A stretch of 40,953 bases of DNA from Chitinophagaceae bacterium (GTDB taxonomy: Bacteria; Bacteroidota; Bacteroidia; Chitinophagales; Chitinophagaceae). Below are positions 24,841-32,654 of this stretch, piece after piece. The notes beneath the pieces were generated by a model. It was not told where the DNA came from. It ran no database searches and saw nothing but the letters and a program-made list of their open reading frames with translations. Made by a program: the position numbers and the translations under genes. Within the stretch, counting starts at the first letter, position 1. Every line of letters begins with the position of its first letter. The stretch spans positions 1 to 40,953 of the forward strand of contig JANYCA010000147.1 in assembly GCA_025360525.1 (NCBI GenBank), given 5' to 3'.

Positions 24841-24990
24841 TAGGGCTTACCTAAACTGCAGTTATCGTATTTGCACAACTTATAAATATTTAGAAAGGCG
24901 CTACTTATGAAAAAAGAATTGAGTATTAGTAAATTAGAAAAATTGTTTAATTAGTAAGAGAGAGAGAGAAGGCTTTCGCATGTATTTAAG
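24841..24990 (+). repeat. Dispersed repeat, copy B (inverted relative to 1322-1428)
   Basis: GGCTTACCTAAACTGCAGTT, ATTAGTAAATTAGAAAAATT and a GA-rich block occur in the same order as in the minus strand of 1322-1428. An extra ~40 bases between the first two blocks contain ATGAAAAAAGAATTGAG. Confidence 0.6.
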
Positions 24991-25278
24991 TTAGCTGCAA
25001 GCATACCGCAGACTCAGACATCTAACGCAATTTTCAGCCATTACCAATTAAGTATGAATTATTTTTTTATGGATGCCATTGTTCCTTTTTTAATCCGCCG
25101 CAGTTGGGAACGGTCTTCAGATTGATAAAACGGCTAAAGTATACGTGATTCATCATGGTTAGAAAAGTGAGGTATGAGTACCAGATTGCCCGATGCATAA
25201 CAAGATGTAACTTGCAAACGGGTGCCGTTAACAATGTAATTACCTTTTTTTATTTAGTAATTAAAAGAACAATCTAAT

Positions 25279-25614
25279 ATGAATAACCAATATTATAATC
25301 CCGAAGACTTAAAAAAATTTGGTAATATATCAGACTTTCAGAAAAACCTGGGTGAAAAGTTTTTTGCTTATTATGGAGAAGTTTTTAAAGACAGTGAATT
25401 ATCAGCAAGAGAGAAATCATTAATTGCTTTAGCTGTTGCACATGCTGTGCAATGCCCTTATTGTATTGATGCGTACAGCAGCGACGCTTTTGAAAAAGGG
25501 TGGAGTGAAGGGCAGATGATGGAAGCGGTACATGTTGCCTGTGCAATCCGTGGGGGCGCTTCACTCGTACATGGTGTGCAGATGATGAACAAGGTAAAAG
25601 AAATAGCAATGTAA
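25279..25614 (+). CDS. Arsenosugar-associated carboxymuconolactone-decarboxylase-like peroxidase partner
   Basis: The 111-residue all-helical protein belongs to the AhpD/carboxymuconolactone decarboxylase fold. It has a CxxC motif at C59-P-Y-C62 (AHAVQCPYCIDAY), but the His that follows this motif in AhpD is Tyr66. Small proteins of this kind regularly precede ArsS in arsenosugar gene clusters and are named for that association; their reaction is not established. The stop overlaps the ArsS start (TAATG), so the two are translationally coupled. A thiol-redox role for the CxxC, perhaps keeping arsenic trivalent, is an inference. Confidence 0.85.
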   Translation: MNNQYYNPEDLKKFGNISDFQKNLGEKFFAYYGEVFKDSELSAREKSLIALAVAHAVQCPYCIDAYSSDAFEKGWSEGQMMEAVHVACAIRGGASLVHGVQMMNKVKEIAM

Positions 25615-26663
25615 TGAAATCATTGAAAGCACAACATAGTTTTCTTGCTGAAGCTCATCAACAATTGGAAATAATTGAGCATGGGCAATCCGGTGATTTT
25701 GCACTCGTTCCATTTCAACAAAAATTAGAGCAATCAGGCTTATATCCACTAACGCCAACACAAGTGGAGATTTTTCAGGTGAATATTGGCAAGATGTGCA
25801 ACCAAACGTGCAGGCATTGTCATGTTGATGCCGGACCTGATAGAAATGAAATCATGACCAGAGAAACGATGCAACAATGCATTAATGTTCTGCAAAAAAA
25901 TCCGCAATTAAAAGTGGTTGATCTTACAGGTGGAGCACCTGAAATGAACCCCAACTTTCGTTGGTTTGTTGAAGCATTAAAAAAGCTGCACAAACAGGTA
26001 ATTGTTCGTTGCAACCTCACTATTATCCTGGCAAATAAAAAATATTACGACCTGCCAGAGTTTTATAAAATGCATGATATAGAAGTTGTTTCCTCACTTC
26101 CTTTTTATACACAGGACAGAACGGACAGGCAGCGGGGCAATGGTGTATTTGATGATAGTATTAAGGCACTTCAAATGTTGAATAAAGTAGGTTATGGAAT
26201 GGAAGGAACCGGGTTAATATTAAACCTTGTTTATAATCCTGCAGGTGCTTTTCTGCCACCATCTCAACTGTCGCTTCAAAAAGAATATAAGCTTTCATTG
26301 ATTAGGCAATATGGGATTGAGTTCAATAATTTATTTGCGATTACCAATCTTCCAATTAGTCGGTTTTTAGATTATCTGCTGCAAAGCGGTAATTATGAAA
26401 GCTATATGGAAAAGCTGGTGAATGCTTATAATCCTGTAGCAGCCGCCAATGTAATGTGCCGCAATACCATTTCAATTGGATGGGACGGTTATTTGTATGA
26501 TTGCGATTTTAACCAGATGCTGGAATTAAAATTAAGTGGTGAAAGTAAGCATATTAAAGACTTTGATATAGCAGCATTAAACAAAAGAAATATAATTATT
26601 GGTCAGCATTGTTACGGCTGCACTGCAGGCGCTGGCAGCAGTTGTGGTGGTTCTGTAACTTAA
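25614..26663 (+). CDS. arsS: Radical SAM enzyme ArsS of arsenosugar synthesis
   Basis: The 349-residue radical SAM protein carries the 4Fe-4S site CxxxCxxC at C62/C66/C69 (GKMCNQTCRHCHVDAG). A GGAPEMNP motif for SAM binding follows, and a Cys-rich C-terminal domain (NVMCRNTISIGWDGYLYDCD) ends in CYGCTAGAGSSCGG (C333, C336, C344). ArsS uses a 5'-deoxyadenosyl radical to join dimethylarsinous acid with the adenosyl group, giving 5'-deoxy-5'-dimethylarsinoyl-adenosine, the arsenosugar precursor. Some family members are selenoproteins; here all relevant positions read as Cys and there is no in-frame TGA. It is coupled to the peroxidase-like gene upstream and seven bases from the phosphorylase gene. 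Confidence 0.9.
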   Translation: MKSLKAQHSFLAEAHQQLEIIEHGQSGDFALVPFQQKLEQSGLYPLTPTQVEIFQVNIGKMCNQTCRHCHVDAGPDRNEIMTRETMQQCINVLQKNPQLKVVDLTGGAPEMNPNFRWFVEALKKLHKQVIVRCNLTIILANKKYYDLPEFYKMHDIEVVSSLPFYTQDRTDRQRGNGVFDDSIKALQMLNKVGYGMEGTGLILNLVYNPAGAFLPPSQLSLQKEYKLSLIRQYGIEFNNLFAITNLPISRFLDYLLQSGNYESYMEKLVNAYNPVAAANVMCRNTISIGWDGYLYDCDFNQMLELKLSGESKHIKDFDIAALNKRNIIIGQHCYGCTAGAGSSCGGSVT

Positions 26664-26670
26664 ATTATAA

Positions 26671-27483
26671 ATGATGGAAGAATTTTTAAAAGCAAAGGAT
26701 TACTTACTGCAGCAAGGTATTGAAAAACCTGAAATAGGTATTGTATTAGGTACTGGTTTGCATCAACTACTCAACCATATAGATGTAAAGCAAACAATTG
26801 CCTATAAAGATATTCCGGGCTTTCCGGTTTCTACAGTGGAATTTCATAAAGGCAATTTGATTTATGGTACAGTTGGGGATAAAAATGTCCTCATCATGCA
26901 GGGACGCTTTCATGCTTACGAAGGTTATTCCATGCATCAGATTGTATTTCCAATTAGGGTAATGAAACTATTGGGGATTAAAAATCTTTTTTTATCCAAT
27001 GCTGCCGGTGGCATAAATCTGGCTTTCAAAAAAGGTGATTTGGTTTTAATTGATGACCATATCAACCTGCTTAATGGTAATCCTTTGAGCGGAAAGAATT
27101 ATGATGAATTAGGCAGCCGTTTTACTGACATGAGTGAACCTTATGATGTTGGACTGAAAAAATTATTTGAGCAGAAAGCAAATGAGTTAGGTATTTCATT
27201 AAAGAAAGGTGTTTATGCAGCAGTGCATGGCCCCAATCTGGAAACAAAAGCAGAATACCGGTACTTAAAAATAATTGGTGCTGATATGGTTGGAATGTCA
27301 ACCGTACCGGAAGTAATTGCAGCCGTTCACTTACAGCTTCCATGCGTAGCTATTTCTGTGATTACAGATGAATGTGATCCTGAAAACTTAAAGCCGATAA
27401 ATATTGCAGAAATCATTGAAGTGGCAGGCAAAGCAGACAGTAAGCTTTCGGTATTATTGAAAGAAATAATTACGACACTATAA
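26671..27483 (+). CDS. Purine nucleoside phosphorylase with MTAP-like substrate residues
   Basis: The 270-residue protein is a trimeric-type purine nucleoside phosphorylase: GIVLGTGL phosphate loop (residues 23-30), QGRFHAYEGY, SNAAGG, HGPNLETKAE (E191) and GMSTVPE (208-214). Two positions differ from inosine/guanosine-type enzymes. The residue aligned with Asn243 of the human enzyme is D233 (ISVITDECD), as in methylthioadenosine phosphorylase. The region aligned with His257, which contacts the ribose 5'-OH, is hydrophobic (I245/A246). Both changes suit an adenosine with a non-hydroxyl 5' group, which is what ArsS makes. It would release adenine from the arsenical nucleoside. The Asp also occurs in other bacterial homologues, so the inference is moderate. 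It lies between arsS and the DUF547 gene. Confidence 0.88.
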   Translation: MMEEFLKAKDYLLQQGIEKPEIGIVLGTGLHQLLNHIDVKQTIAYKDIPGFPVSTVEFHKGNLIYGTVGDKNVLIMQGRFHAYEGYSMHQIVFPIRVMKLLGIKNLFLSNAAGGINLAFKKGDLVLIDDHINLLNGNPLSGKNYDELGSRFTDMSEPYDVGLKKLFEQKANELGISLKKGVYAAVHGPNLETKAEYRYLKIIGADMVGMSTVPEVIAAVHLQLPCVAISVITDECDPENLKPINIAEIIEVAGKADSKLSVLLKEIITTL

Positions 27484-27495
27484 ATACAAAGCAAT

Positions 27496-28260
27496 GTGAA
27501 ATATTTCTTGTCAGCCTGTTACCTGTTTATTTTAAACACCTGCTATTCGCAAACTATGACGACTACTGCAAATTATATTCAAATTTCGCAGCAACTTCTT
27601 TACGCAGTACGTATAGGTGATAGCACTAAAAATTTTATCCTTCAACTTTCGGCGGCAGATAAAAATGAACTTAGAAAACAATTGCCAACCGATGCAGAAA
27701 AAAAAGCTTTCTGGCTTAACATCTACAATGCTTTTATTCAAAAGCTTCTTTCCAAACACGCTGAAAAATACAAAAGCAGAAATTCATTTTTTACCAATAA
27801 ACAAATTGAAATTGCAGGTATAGCGCTAAGCCCCGATGATATAGAACATGGAATTTTGAGAAGGTCAAAAGTTAAATGGAGCCTCGGGTATTTCAACAAA
27901 TTATTTCCCTCAAATTTTGAAAAAGATTTTAGGGTGTCAATCTTAGATAACCGTATTCATTTCGCATTGAATTGTGGCGCCAAAAGTTGTCCGCCCATTG
28001 CTTATTATGCGCCGGAAAATATTGATCAGCAATTAGAGCTGGCAACAAAAAATTACCTGCATAACGAAAGCAATTACGACACGGTGTTGAATGTTATTTA
28101 TCTTCCAAAAATCATGAGTTGGTTTCGTGGCGACTTTGGCGGTAAAAAGGGAATGAAGAATATGCTGGAAAAATACAGCATCATTAAAAATAGTGAAGAC
28201 TTTACCATCAGGTTTAAAGAATACGACTGGACACTTTTCTTAAATAATTACAGGCATTAA
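27496..28260 (+). CDS. Secreted DUF547 protein
   Basis: The 254-residue protein starts at GTG 27496, 12 bp after the phosphorylase, with a signal peptide (KYFLSACYLFILNTCYSQ). The DUF547 core begins with AFWLNIYNAFIQKLL and continues IEIAGIALSPDDIEHGILR, DNRIHFALNCGAKSCPP (conserved Cys and PP) and YLPKIMSWFRGDFG. DUF547 resembles a transglutaminase/cysteine-peptidase-like fold, but no reaction is established. The gene follows arsS and the phosphorylase closely and such genes recur in arsenosugar clusters, so a role in that pathway or in export is plausible. Its periplasmic location is unexpected for a cytosolic pathway. Confidence 0.82.
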   Translation: MKYFLSACYLFILNTCYSQTMTTTANYIQISQQLLYAVRIGDSTKNFILQLSAADKNELRKQLPTDAEKKAFWLNIYNAFIQKLLSKHAEKYKSRNSFFTNKQIEIAGIALSPDDIEHGILRRSKVKWSLGYFNKLFPSNFEKDFRVSILDNRIHFALNCGAKSCPPIAYYAPENIDQQLELATKNYLHNESNYDTVLNVIYLPKIMSWFRGDFGGKKGMKNMLEKYSIIKNSEDFTIRFKEYDWTLFLNNYRH

Positions 28261-28328
28261 AATTGAAATGCATATGGATAGAGCCAACATATAGAAGAAG
28301 TTTTTGCACAATGTTCAATAAAGAGCAG

Positions 28329-28357
28329 AACCCTGAAGAGTGCGACGCAACAGGGTT
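28329..28357. other. Hairpin between the two arsenosugar gene blocks
   Basis: AACCCTG pairs with CAGGGTT across AAGAGTGCGACGCAA. The same loop-like sequence (GAGTGCGACGCAA) is a sequence I associate with intergenic repeats of this family, from memory, but it cannot be verified here. No T-run follows. Confidence 0.4.
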
Positions 28358-28432
28358 TAATAGTAGTAACATAGTTTGGTTCATAATAAAAATTTGCTAC
28401 TTAAATACTATTCCGTTAATAACTAAACAAAC

Positions 28433-29038
28433 ATGACTAGAGCACTTATAATTTTTATAAAAAACCCAACCAAAGGAGCAGTGAAAACAAGGCTGGCAGC
28501 AACCCTTGGAGATAAGGCTGCTCTCGATATTTATAAAAAGCTGTTGGCCCATACCAATGCCGTTACAAGTGGTGTATATGCTGATAAGTATATTTTTTAT
28601 TCATCGCATATTGATGCAAATGATGAATGGAATGAAGCAGCTTTTGAAAAGGAATTGCAGACCGGAAATGATCTTGGCGAAAGAATGTGCAATGCTTTTG
28701 TTGCCTTATTCAACAAAGGTTATAGGCAGGTAGCAATTATTGGTAGCGACTGCCCAGATATAACAACAGATTTAATTGAGCAGGCATTTTTTGAATTAGA
28801 TGGGTTTGACATTGTTATTGGCCCGGCAACTGATGGAGGCTATTACCTGCTTGCATTCAAAAAATTATCTCCGGCAATTTTTAAAAACATTACATGGAGC
28901 ACAAATCAAGTGTTGGAGCAAACCTTAGCCATTTGTAAAAGCATCAATCAGTCTTTTCATCTGCTACCTGTTTTATCGGATGTGGATGTAGCAGAAGATA
29001 TTGTTGGCAGGGAAGAATTTTTTTTATTAAAAAAATAA
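28433..29038 (+). CDS. Arsenosugar-type glycosyltransferase (TIGR04282-like)
   Basis: The 201-residue protein has the short nucleotidyl/glycosyltransferase-like fold of the family named TIGR04282. The N-terminus ALIIFIKNPTKGAVKTRL is the diagnostic KxPxxGxVKTRL motif. It also has the acidic motif IIGSDCPDI and the catalytic-region ATDGGYYLLAF. Family members sit in arsenosugar clusters and are thought to transfer a sugar or activate the arsenosugar moiety, but the acceptor is unknown. It is followed four bases later by the second glycosyltransferase. Cytoplasmic; no membrane segment. Confidence 0.85.
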   Translation: MTRALIIFIKNPTKGAVKTRLAATLGDKAALDIYKKLLAHTNAVTSGVYADKYIFYSSHIDANDEWNEAAFEKELQTGNDLGERMCNAFVALFNKGYRQVAIIGSDCPDITTDLIEQAFFELDGFDIVIGPATDGGYYLLAFKKLSPAIFKNITWSTNQVLEQTLAICKSINQSFHLLPVLSDVDVAEDIVGREEFFLLKK

Positions 29039-29042
29039 AGCC

Positions 29043-29738
29043 ATGTTCAGCATCATCATTCCAACATACAATGAAGCTGACCAAATTGCAATAACAATCA
29101 GCAAAACAAATGCTGCCAATGGCAAGCATGAAGCAGAAATTATTGTGGTGGATGGTGGCAGCACTGATGACACCCTTGCTATTGCAGAACAATGCGGTGC
29201 ATTAGTTGTGAAATGTGAACGCAAAGGAAGGGCCGCACAAATGAATAAAGGCGCATCTGTTGCCCGGTACCAATTGCTTTACTTTCTTCATGCAGACAGT
29301 GTTCCGCCAAATGATTTTACATCACATATTTTAAAGGCTTACAACCAGGAAATAAAAAGTGGCTGCTTTCGCCTTGCCTTTGATTATAACCATTGGTTTT
29401 TAAAAGCAAATGCATGGTTTACTCAATTTGATGTAAATGCAATTAGGTTTGGCGACCAGAGTTTGTTTGTTGCCAAAGGTATATTTGAAAAAAGCGGTGG
29501 CTTTAGAGAAAATTTGTTGATGATGGAAGACCAGGAAATTATTCATCGTCTTAAGAAATACGGGAAGTTCAAGGTGATGAATGATTACGTAATTACTTCG
29601 GCAAGAAAATATTTGGATAACGGCTTGTACAGGATGCAGGGTATTTTTTTCCGTATCTGGGCTATGTATTATTTGGGCTATTCACAGGAGCAAATGTTGA
29701 AAGTATATAGAAGATTAATAAGGAAGCAAAAACTATAA
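29043..29738 (+). CDS. Arsenosugar-type family-2 glycosyltransferase (TIGR04283-like)
   Basis: The 231-residue GT-A family-2 glycosyltransferase has IIIPTYNEADQI, VDGGSTDDT, a KGRAAQMNKGA substrate loop, the metal-binding DxD-equivalent FLHADS and a ED-like acid (MMEDQEII). A C-terminal amphipathic part (GIFFRIWAMYYLGYS) could associate with the membrane. These features fit the TIGR04283 family of arsenosugar clusters. Together with the TIGR04282-type gene just before it, it may attach the arsenoribose to a glycerol or lipid acceptor. The acceptor cannot be deduced from sequence. Confidence 0.85.
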   Translation: MFSIIIPTYNEADQIAITISKTNAANGKHEAEIIVVDGGSTDDTLAIAEQCGALVVKCERKGRAAQMNKGASVARYQLLYFLHADSVPPNDFTSHILKAYNQEIKSGCFRLAFDYNHWFLKANAWFTQFDVNAIRFGDQSLFVAKGIFEKSGGFRENLLMMEDQEIIHRLKKYGKFKVMNDYVITSARKYLDNGLYRMQGIFFRIWAMYYLGYSQEQMLKVYRRLIRKQKL

Positions 29739-29747
29739 ATTATAAGC

Positions 29748-30074
29748 ATGGCATGGTGGCAGGCATTTAAAGAATGGTTTTTAAGTTTAGGGCAACAATA
29801 CCATGTAAACCCTTACATATTCGGTGGTATTTATATTGGCGCCATCCCGCTCTTTTTTCTCTGCCTTGGCTGGACTATTAAAAACATAAAGAATAAAAAA
29901 CCCTTTGTGTTGCCCTTATTACTTACCGGGTTATTTTTTATTTCAGCTTACTTATATCTCATCATTGCGGGAAAAAATATTCCATTGTGGGTATATATTT
30001 TTATAGGAGTGATGATTGTGTATGGAATTTATTCAACTGTTATAAAATTAAGAAACGCTTCAAAAAATAAATAG
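29748..30074 (+). CDS. Small membrane protein in the arsenosugar operon
   Basis: The 108-residue protein has three predicted membrane helices: IFGGIYIGAIPLFFLCLGW, LPLLLTGLFFISAYLYLII and WVYIFIGVMIVYGIY. It has short basic loops and a Lys/Arg/Asn-rich tail. It stands between glycosyltransferase and HAD genes with spacings of 9 and 2 bases, so it is surely part of the operon. I recognise no named family. A membrane anchor or transporter subunit for a lipid-linked product is conceivable. Confidence 0.7.
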   Translation: MAWWQAFKEWFLSLGQQYHVNPYIFGGIYIGAIPLFFLCLGWTIKNIKNKKPFVLPLLLTGLFFISAYLYLIIAGKNIPLWVYIFIGVMIVYGIYSTVIKLRNASKNK

Positions 30075-30076
30075 TA

Positions 30077-30751
30077 ATGAAACCTTCAACAATAATATTT
30101 GATGTAAACGAGACCATGTTAGACATGTCTCCTCTAAAGAAAAAAATAAATAACCTGTTGGGCAGCAGCAAAGGTTTTAGCATTTGGTTTGTTATGCTGC
30201 TGCAATATTCTCTTGTTGATAATTGTACAGATATTTATCACGACTTTATTGCCATTGCCAATGCAACTTTAGATATGGCTGCTAAAGCACTTAATAAATC
30301 AATCAATGATAAAGAAAAAAAAGAAGCATTGGCAACTATTAAAGAATTATCAGCTTATCCTGATGTTGCTATAGGATTAAAAATCTTGAAACAAAATGGC
30401 TTTAGGTTGGCAACACTCACAAATTCGCCATTAACAACGCTTACTGCACAATTAAAAAACTCAAACCTTACCGAATATTTTGAGGCCACCCTTAGCGTTG
30501 ATACCATTAAAAAATATAAACCTTCATTAGAAACATATAAATGGGCAGCAGAACAGTTATCAATTAATGTTGGTGATGCAATGTTAGTTGCTGCGCATGG
30601 ATGGGATATTGCAGGGGCATTACAGGCAGGTATGCAGGCAGCTTTTGTAGAACGAAAGGGGCAATCACTTTATCCGCTTTCAACAAAGCCACAATTTATT
30701 GGGAAGGATATAGAGGATGTTGCCAACAAAATAGTTTCACATTATAAATAG
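30077..30751 (+). CDS. HAD hydrolase, haloacid-dehalogenase type II-like
   Basis: The 224-residue HAD protein has nucleophile D9 in FDVNETMLD, motif II LTNSPL, motif III Lys in KKYKPSLETY and the VAAHGWDIAGA region typical of type II haloacid dehalogenases. The cap begins near residue 20. The substrate may be a phosphate ester or an organohalide; HAD-fold evidence does not decide. It is cotranscribed with the glycosyltransferases and the flavodoxin-like gene, so a phosphatase step on a sugar phosphate (for example after phosphorylase action) is one possibility. Confidence 0.82.
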   Translation: MKPSTIIFDVNETMLDMSPLKKKINNLLGSSKGFSIWFVMLLQYSLVDNCTDIYHDFIAIANATLDMAAKALNKSINDKEKKEALATIKELSAYPDVAIGLKILKQNGFRLATLTNSPLTTLTAQLKNSNLTEYFEATLSVDTIKKYKPSLETYKWAAEQLSINVGDAMLVAAHGWDIAGALQAGMQAAFVERKGQSLYPLSTKPQFIGKDIEDVANKIVSHYK

Positions 30752-30757
30752 GAAAGC

Positions 30758-31831
30758 ATGAAACCAACTGATGAAAATGCAACGCTGCCGCCGGAGCAAA
30801 GACCTTTCAGAATATTAATAATTTCCGGTTCAGACAGAAGGCAATATAATTGCCCGGGTGTGGATAGTAAGTCAAGAATGTTGATGTTAAAGATGGCAGA
30901 AATGCTGCCGCAGGATTGGGAAATTGATTACGAAGATTTAGGCAACGTATATGCAAGAGCCAGAATACAAAGTTGCAATGCCTGCCTTTCTACATCTATG
31001 GCTTTGTGTGTATGGCCATGTAATTGTTATGAAAAAGAAAGTAGCAAGGAACCTGACCTGATGTGGGATTTAGATTTATATGCACGACTTGATATGGCTG
31101 ATGCATGGGCAATCATCGGTCCTGTTAATTGGTACAGTTGCAGCAGTAATCTAAAATTAATGTTTGATAGATTGGTTTGCATGAATGGCGGCAATCCGGA
31201 TGAAAAAACCATCAACCACAAAAACCCTGAAAAAGCAATGGCGCTGGAGCATACAGATGAATGGAAAGAAATGAGCTTAAATCACCTGGAAGGAAGAACA
31301 GCAGCATTCTTTTGTTATGGCGATGAAGGTGGTGATGAAATGGATGAAAATAATGTTCCGAAAATTTTGCAGCATAAAAATTATTTTGATGGAGTTGCAG
31401 AACCGTTTAAAGATATGCGTGACGCTTATGCACCCTTGGTTTGGCAATGCAGATATGGTGGTGTAGAAGTACCCAATAATTTATGGAAATATTGCACAAG
31501 CGGCAAAGGAAAAAAGTACAGTAATAACCAGGCAGAAGATGTAATAAAAGAAGATACCTTTATGAATACTTTTGCTGCCTGGGTAAATAACTTTGAAAAT
31601 TTGGTAAAAGAAAAAGGAAAAGTACCACCAAACAAATACAGAGCTTTTGGTTTTAAACCGCCATCACATATATGGGCAAATGTAGAAGATGGCATAAGGT
31701 ATTTTAAAATGATGGTTGGTAAGCCGCCAAAAGGTTCTTCGCCACAAATACAGGAAGATATGGATTTGAACAAAGATGCAACATGGCACACCAAAAAAGG
31801 AGAAGGTGAAAAATTAAGAGATAATGATTAA
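30758..31831 (+). CDS. Flavodoxin-fold oxidoreductase with a five-Cys cluster
   Basis: The 357-residue protein begins with a flavodoxin/FMN-reductase fold: RILIISGSDRRQ, then DSKSRMLMLKMAEMLP, and the NWYSCSSNLKLMFDRL loop. Between strands beta-3 and alpha-3, where iron-sulfur flavoproteins have their cluster ligands, there are five Cys residues, C73, C76, C84, C88 and C90 (SCNACLSTSMALCVWPCNCY). The long C-terminal half (WQCRYGGVEVPNNLWKYCTS and beyond) has no recognised domain. The fold suggests an FMN- and possibly Fe-S-dependent reductase. It may supply electrons to the desaturase-family enzyme encoded next, whose start overlaps by eight bases. Confidence 0.75.
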   Translation: MKPTDENATLPPEQRPFRILIISGSDRRQYNCPGVDSKSRMLMLKMAEMLPQDWEIDYEDLGNVYARARIQSCNACLSTSMALCVWPCNCYEKESSKEPDLMWDLDLYARLDMADAWAIIGPVNWYSCSSNLKLMFDRLVCMNGGNPDEKTINHKNPEKAMALEHTDEWKEMSLNHLEGRTAAFFCYGDEGGDEMDENNVPKILQHKNYFDGVAEPFKDMRDAYAPLVWQCRYGGVEVPNNLWKYCTSGKGKKYSNNQAEDVIKEDTFMNTFAAWVNNFENLVKEKGKVPPNKYRAFGFKPPSHIWANVEDGIRYFKMMVGKPPKGSSPQIQEDMDLNKDATWHTKKGEGEKLRDND

Positions 31832-32654
31832 AACTATTTTCGATACTTACGGTACACCGATACTAACAATCATTTTCATTATTTTATTTCTGCTTGAAAC
31901 CAGGTTTCAATTAAGGAAAAGAGTACAGAAAAGATGGAAAAGAATCATGATTAATTTCATTGTTTCCCTTCCTGCTTTTGCTTTGCTGCGTATTTTATTT
32001 ATTCCGGCAATCGTTTGGCTGGCAACTAAAAATCAATCATGGAATATTGGAATAAATTATCTGTTTAATGCATCACCCGCCATAAAGTTTGTTATTGCTT
32101 TTTTACTGCTTGATTACAGCAATTACATTTGGCATATTTTATTACACAAACTGCCTTTCATGTGGCGGTTTCATTTAGTGCATCATTCAGATTTAGACCT
32201 CGATATAACTACGGCATTCCGTTTTCATTTTGGCGAAATCATTGGCTCTGTCTTTTTCCGTGGTGCAGCAATTATTTTAATTGGCGCTTCACCAATCATG
32301 GTGCTTATTTATGAAATAGCATTTGAAGTAGCTACTCAGTTTCATCATAGTAATATCAAATTGCCTTTCCGGTTTGAAAAGATTTTAAATTTTTTAATTG
32401 TAACACCAAGAATGCACGGCATTCATCATTCCATGATAAAAACAGAAACCGATAGTAATTATTCGATCATCTTTTCTTTCTGGGATAGAGTGCATAAAAC
32501 AGTTCAGTTAAACATACATCAAAATGAGATTGTAACAGGAGTTCCTTCTTATGCAGATGAAAAAGAACTTACAATTGGAAATTTATTAAAGTTGCCATTT
32601 ACATCCATTCGTGAATGGAAGAATGGTGAAAGAATAGTTGGCAATAGTAATTAA
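31824..32654 (+). CDS. Sterol-desaturase/fatty-acid-hydroxylase-family membrane protein
   Basis: The 276-residue membrane protein has four or more hydrophobic segments and the His-box pattern of the fatty-acid hydroxylase superfamily: HILLHKLPFMWRFHLVHH, FHHSN and HGIHHS. These would bind two iron ions that activate O2 for hydroxylation or desaturation of a lipid. It is the last gene of the arsenosugar operon and is coupled to the flavodoxin-like gene. A lipid-modifying enzyme at the end of an arsenosugar cluster points towards an arsenosugar lipid, but the real substrate is unknown. Confidence 0.82.
   Translation: MIKTIFDTYGTPILTIIFIILFLLETRFQLRKRVQKRWKRIMINFIVSLPAFALLRILFIPAIVWLATKNQSWNIGINYLFNASPAIKFVIAFLLLDYSNYIWHILLHKLPFMWRFHLVHHSDLDLDITTAFRFHFGEIIGSVFFRGAAIILIGASPIMVLIYEIAFEVATQFHHSNIKLPFRFEKILNFLIVTPRMHGIHHSMIKTETDSNYSIIFSFWDRVHKTVQLNIHQNEIVTGVPSYADEKELTIGNLLKLPFTSIREWKNGERIVGNSN

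Larger units (their letters stand above)
24449..25278. other. Repeat-filled spacer ahead of the arsenosugar cluster
   Basis: This 830-bp stretch holds two repeat copies (24501-24735 and 24841-24990) and otherwise AT-rich sequence. I find no arsenite methyltransferase gene or fragment here, although ArsM would be expected near ArsS. A 15-residue reading frame at 24908 (MKKELSISKLEKLFN) lies inside a repeat and is not considered a gene. Confidence 0.55.

Noticed and set aside
24908..24955. Fifteen-residue frame MKKELSISKLEKLFN as a leader or peptide gene
   Set aside because: It lies inside a dispersed repeat whose other copy lacks the start codon, so conservation is at the DNA level, not protein level.
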